This document shows, piece by piece, positions 5,201 through 5,878 of a stretch of DNA of 5,878 nt. The stretch is from Erysipelotrichaceae bacterium (lineage in GTDB: Bacteria > Bacillota_I > Bacilli_A > Erysipelotrichales > Erysipelotrichaceae): contig JAFWKS010000152.1 of NCBI GenBank assembly GCA_017511325.1, forward strand, positions 1-5,878, read 5' to 3'. The first letter of the stretch is position 1. The number at the start of each line of letters is the position of its first letter. The notes beneath the pieces were generated by a model. That model had not been told where the DNA came from. It saw only the letters and a list, made by a program, of their open reading frames with translations, and did not search any database. A program made the translations under genes and the position numbers.

Positions 5201-5878
5201 TTCTGTAATCGTATAATTTTCGATCTCCCACCTTGCGTAAAGAGTCCTGTTTCCTTGAATGTCAACAATAGTTTTTTCTTCGATCTTATTTCCGCCCGTC
5301 GAGCGTGTAGTATACCATCCTAAGAAAGCATATCCTTCTCTTGTTACTTCTGGAAGTTTTCCATAAGGCAGTGTGTTCGCTACCGTAATTGATGGCGGAT
5401 TTATTCCTCCTTCGTAATTAATATCGAATGAAACGGTATAATTACGACCCCAATGTGCATATAGAGAATGATTTCTATCACGATTGACTATAGTATCGGC
5501 TTCGATCTTGGTTCCTCCTGATTCTTGGGTGTACCAGCCCAAGAAAGTGTAACCATTTCTGCTCGTAGTTGCCAATTCTCCATATGGAAGGCCGTTTACT
5601 ACTTCCTTCGTTCTAGGAGAAGGAGTATTACCTCTGTTTCCATTAAATGTTACCGTAATACTTTCTGCCCAGTGTGCATGAAGAGTCTGATCTTCGGAAA
5701 GATCAACTACAGTATCAGCATCGATCTTGGTTCCTCCTGTTTTTCCAGTAAACCAACCTAAAAAAACATAACCACTTCTTGTTATCGATGGAAGTTCTCC
5801 GTATGGAGTACCATTAGTTACAGTTATTGTTCTCGGATTTGAACCACTATTGTGGTTTCTATCAAAGCTAACTTGATA
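2258..5878 (-). CDS. Giant repeat-containing cell-surface protein (Listeria/Bacteroides-type InlB B-like/Flg_new repeats) with LPXTG-like anchor; N-terminus beyond the window
   Basis: The minus strand is open from the right edge to the TAA at 2260-2258, giving 1206 residues. No start belongs to this stretch: the frame runs unbroken through the edge, and the TTG at 5575 is an internal Leu codon inside a repeat. Residues 1-1039 (counted from the edge) are 14 tandem repeats of 72-77 residues. The consensus is roughly YTVTFxxNGG, then YGxLP, GYxFxGWY, T-rich, LYAHW. Residues about 1040-1156 form an Ig-like domain. An APTTG motif (1163-1167), a short hydrophobic segment (about 1178-1191) and a basic tail complete a wall-anchor signal. 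Such repeats occur in internalin B and many surface proteins of Gram-positive commensals, where they act as stalks or ligand-binding spacers. Any catalytic or adhesive head would be in the missing N-terminal part, so adhesin is a guess. It converges on the glucosidase and shares its terminator. Confidence 0.92.
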   Translation of the reverse strand, partial: YQVSFDRNHNSGSNPRTITVTNGTPYGELPSITRSGYVFLGWFTGKTGGTKIDADTVVDLSEDQTLHAHWAESITVTFNGNRGNTPSPRTKEVVNGLPYGELATTSRNGYTFLGWYTQESGGTKIEADTIVNRDRNHSLYAHWGRNYTVSFDINYEGGINPPSITVANTLPYGKLPEVTREGYAFLGWYTTRSTGGNKIEEKTIVDIQGNRTLYARWEIENYTITENPNGGQIGESSESKVIDYTVNSKSITLDTPQWTGYTFLGWTGTGLDVATLEVTIPAGSTGDREYMAQWSKDVYDISYTLGEGALLPEGSTNPEKYSVDSEEIALVNPVKEGYTFAGWTGTGLDDASLKVTIPTGSTGDRNYVATWTANKYKITFNSNGGSVPVPAEKEVTYDQKYGDLAVTERDNYNFVGWFTEAEDGTQITENTDVKITSDQILYAHWLGEEVEVSFDINYTGGQDPASKIVNYGSSYGELPNPTRDGYGFAGWYRSRTYKVSSTTIVDDLNDHTLVARWTADTYTVTFDRNDGDTPSTVDSKIVRYGRRYGDLPTVAREGYTFEGWYTDEKEGTRVTRMTRVEITSNQTLYAHWTANTYTVTFDSNGGNTPSSRRKTVTYDAKYGDLATVTRDGYEFAGWYTDRRDGTPVTSETIVKIKSNQTLYAHWTAKTYTVTFNGNNGSNPNPASKPVTYDRGYGELAVTERDNYNFVGWYTAAEGGTQITERTTVKITSDQTLYAHWLGVEVEVSFDINYEGGQNPSSKTVNYDSAYGRLPRVYRTGYTFDGWYDAETGGNRVTRNTIVRQTGKHTLYAHWTAETYTVKFDSNGGSRPRPRRKTVTYDSAYGTLPTVTRDGYTFDGWYFESGGVRFEVKPEDIVGIDNDHTLKAYWTANTYTVTFNSNGGSDPDPVSKQVIYDQTYGRLPSVTRKGYEFDGWYTKETGGDRIRRRSTVKITENQTLYAHWDAIRYPIHYNNISEASVTNPFRYTIEDSFTLNNPVRSGYDFIGWTGSNGEVPQLTVTIAEGTTGELIFNANWSKIEYDNVSSTGAEHTKGVDGNASFTFKRNVNDDEKVVIEGGALVSRTFASFVAADRVVRIDGNQIDESKFVASSGSLIIELKKDYLDSLSIGEHTLSVDFLDGDALFTATVKLIVKLKPADTPSFVAPTTGVHNDGSGLMRSLSMFALVALGVTIKMRNKVGKDYWDDFK
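2261..2392 (-). other. LPXTG-like sorting signal (APTTG) with hydrophobic segment and charged tail
   Basis: APTTG is encoded at 2392-2378 (residues 1163-1167 from the edge). It is followed by VHNDGSG, a hydrophobic stretch SLSMFALVALGVTI (1178-1191) preceded by an Arg, a basic cluster KMRNKVGK, and then DYWDDFK. This is the order of a sortase substrate, but with Ala in place of the Leu of LPXTG, a short 14-residue hydrophobic run and an unusually long, partly acidic tail. Covalent anchoring by a sortase of non-standard specificity is the likely reading. No sortase gene is in the window. Confidence 0.7.
2411..2761 (-). other. C-terminal Ig-like domain of the surface protein
   Basis: About 117 residues between the repeat array and the anchor. 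They contain HTKG near the start, then FTFKRN, RIDGNQIDESKFVASSGS, LKKDYLDSLSIGEHTLSVDF and FTATVKLIV. This pattern (TKG, then xVDGxxLdxsnYtaxxGSTxIxLkxxyLxxLxxGxHtlxvxfxDG) recurs as an X2-like/Ig-like module placed just before wall anchors in many gut Firmicutes surface proteins. Its role is probably a spacer or carbohydrate-contact module. The fold is inferred from the motif; the boundaries are approximate. Confidence 0.65.
2762..2977 (-). repeat. Protein repeat R14 (subtype B, last repeat)
   Basis: This 72-residue repeat begins YPIHYNN, keeps GYDFIGWTGSNG, and ends TVTIAEGTTGELIFNANW. It matches the subtype B pattern (GW TG, VTI, G(S/T)TG, xW) rather than the neighbouring canonical repeats, and sits at the join to the C-terminal domain. 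It may act as a cap to the array. Confidence 0.8.
3621..3784 (-). repeat. DNA direct repeat, copy 2 (spans R10 and the start of R11)
   Basis: Second copy of the tract at 4506-4669, encoding the last two thirds of R10 and the start of R11. Exact runs are 3621-3650 and 3742-3784. Outside the tract the two blocks diverge much more, so either an old four-repeat duplication was locally re-homogenised by gene conversion or the copies were moved recently. Confidence 0.85.
4506..4669 (-). repeat. DNA direct repeat, copy 1 (spans R6 and the start of R7)
   Basis: This tract matches 3621-3784 with no gaps and about 91% identity (15 mismatches by hand count in 164 bases). It contains exact runs of 30 bp at 4506-4535 and 43 bp at 4627-4669. 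The offset is 885 bp, exactly 295 codons or four protein repeats. It encodes the last two thirds of R6 and the first nine residues of R7. Confidence 0.85.
4754..5215 (-). repeat. Protein repeats R4-R5 (divergent subtype B)
   Basis: Two 77-residue repeats: R4 5215-4985 and R5 4984-4754. They keep the GYTFxGW core, but the second half is replaced by TGTGLDxAxLxVTIPxGSTGDRxY, ending in (A/T)xW. At DNA level they share an exact 20-bp tract (4836-4855 and 5067-5086) and a 14-bp tract (4805-4818 and 5036-5049), both offset by 231 bp, exactly one repeat. This is a fairly recent tandem duplication. Subtype B is a common partner of subtype A in commensal Firmicutes surface proteins. Confidence 0.85.
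5216..5878 (-). repeat. Protein repeats R1-R3 (canonical subtype A)
   Basis: Three canonical Flg_new-type repeats: R1 5878-5660 (73 residues, possibly missing a few N-terminal residues at the edge), R2 5659-5441 (73), R3 5440-5216 (75). Each has the xVxF strand, PYGxLP, GYxFLGW, GGxKI and L(Y/H)A(H/R)W blocks. They resemble one another more than later repeats do: all three have PYG(E/K)L, FLGW and GG(T/N)KI. This suggests a separate, older amplification. Confidence 0.88.

Noticed and set aside
5573..5575. TTG as the start codon of the surface protein
   Set aside because: The same frame continues upstream for 101 codons of well-formed repeat sequence to the window edge. The TTG is the Leu of a conserved YGEL block.
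5525..5761. Plus-strand open frame of 78 codons
   Set aside because: Antisense shadow of repeats R1-R2 of the surface protein.
2762..5878. Possible CRISPR array or satellite DNA because of regularly spaced similar segments
   Set aside because: The period of about 216-231 bp is in frame and variable, and encodes a known protein repeat. There are no short identical repeats separated by unique spacers.

Overview
The window looks like a chromosomal stretch from a low-to-moderate G+C Gram-positive bacterium (Bacillota). The evidence is the Shine-Dalgarno sites, an M16C peptidase of the type common in Firmicutes, a cytoplasmic GH13 oligosaccharide hydrolase, and a large surface protein made of Listeria/Bacteroides-type (InlB B-like, Flg_new) repeats ending in an LPXTG-like anchor. 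An Erysipelotrichia-like gut or oral commensal would fit, but this is inference from protein style, not a taxonomic proof. TGA is used as a stop, so the code is standard.

Layout, left to right. (1) Positions 446 to 1, minus strand: the first 148 codons of an M16C (presequence protease/PreP-like) zinc peptidase, cut by the left edge. (2) Positions 447-543: a compact divergent promoter region with one TATAAT box per strand. (3) Positions 544-2220, plus strand: a complete 558-residue GH13 alpha-glucosidase of the oligo-1,6-glucosidase type. All catalytic residues are present, there is an EF-hand-like calcium loop, and a Val follows the nucleophile, which points to alpha-1,6 specificity. (4) Positions 2208-2232: a bidirectional terminator hairpin with the glucosidase stop codon in its loop, serving two convergent genes. 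(5) Positions 5878 to 2258, minus strand: the C-terminal 1206 residues of a very large repeat surface protein whose N-terminus lies beyond the right edge. It has 14 tandem repeats of about 72-77 residues (11 of one subtype, 3 of another), then an Ig-like domain, then an APTTG sorting signal with a hydrophobic segment and tail.

The three genes do not form an operon. The peptidase and glucosidase diverge, and the glucosidase and surface protein converge. The glucosidase and peptidase are probably ordinary cytoplasmic nutrient-processing enzymes. The surface protein is the accessory, fast-evolving element. Its repeats carry a near-identical DNA tract present twice, 885 bp (exactly four repeats) apart, evidence of recent duplication or gene conversion. 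I see no mobile element, CRISPR array, tRNA/rRNA, riboswitch or clearly new defence or metabolic system here.
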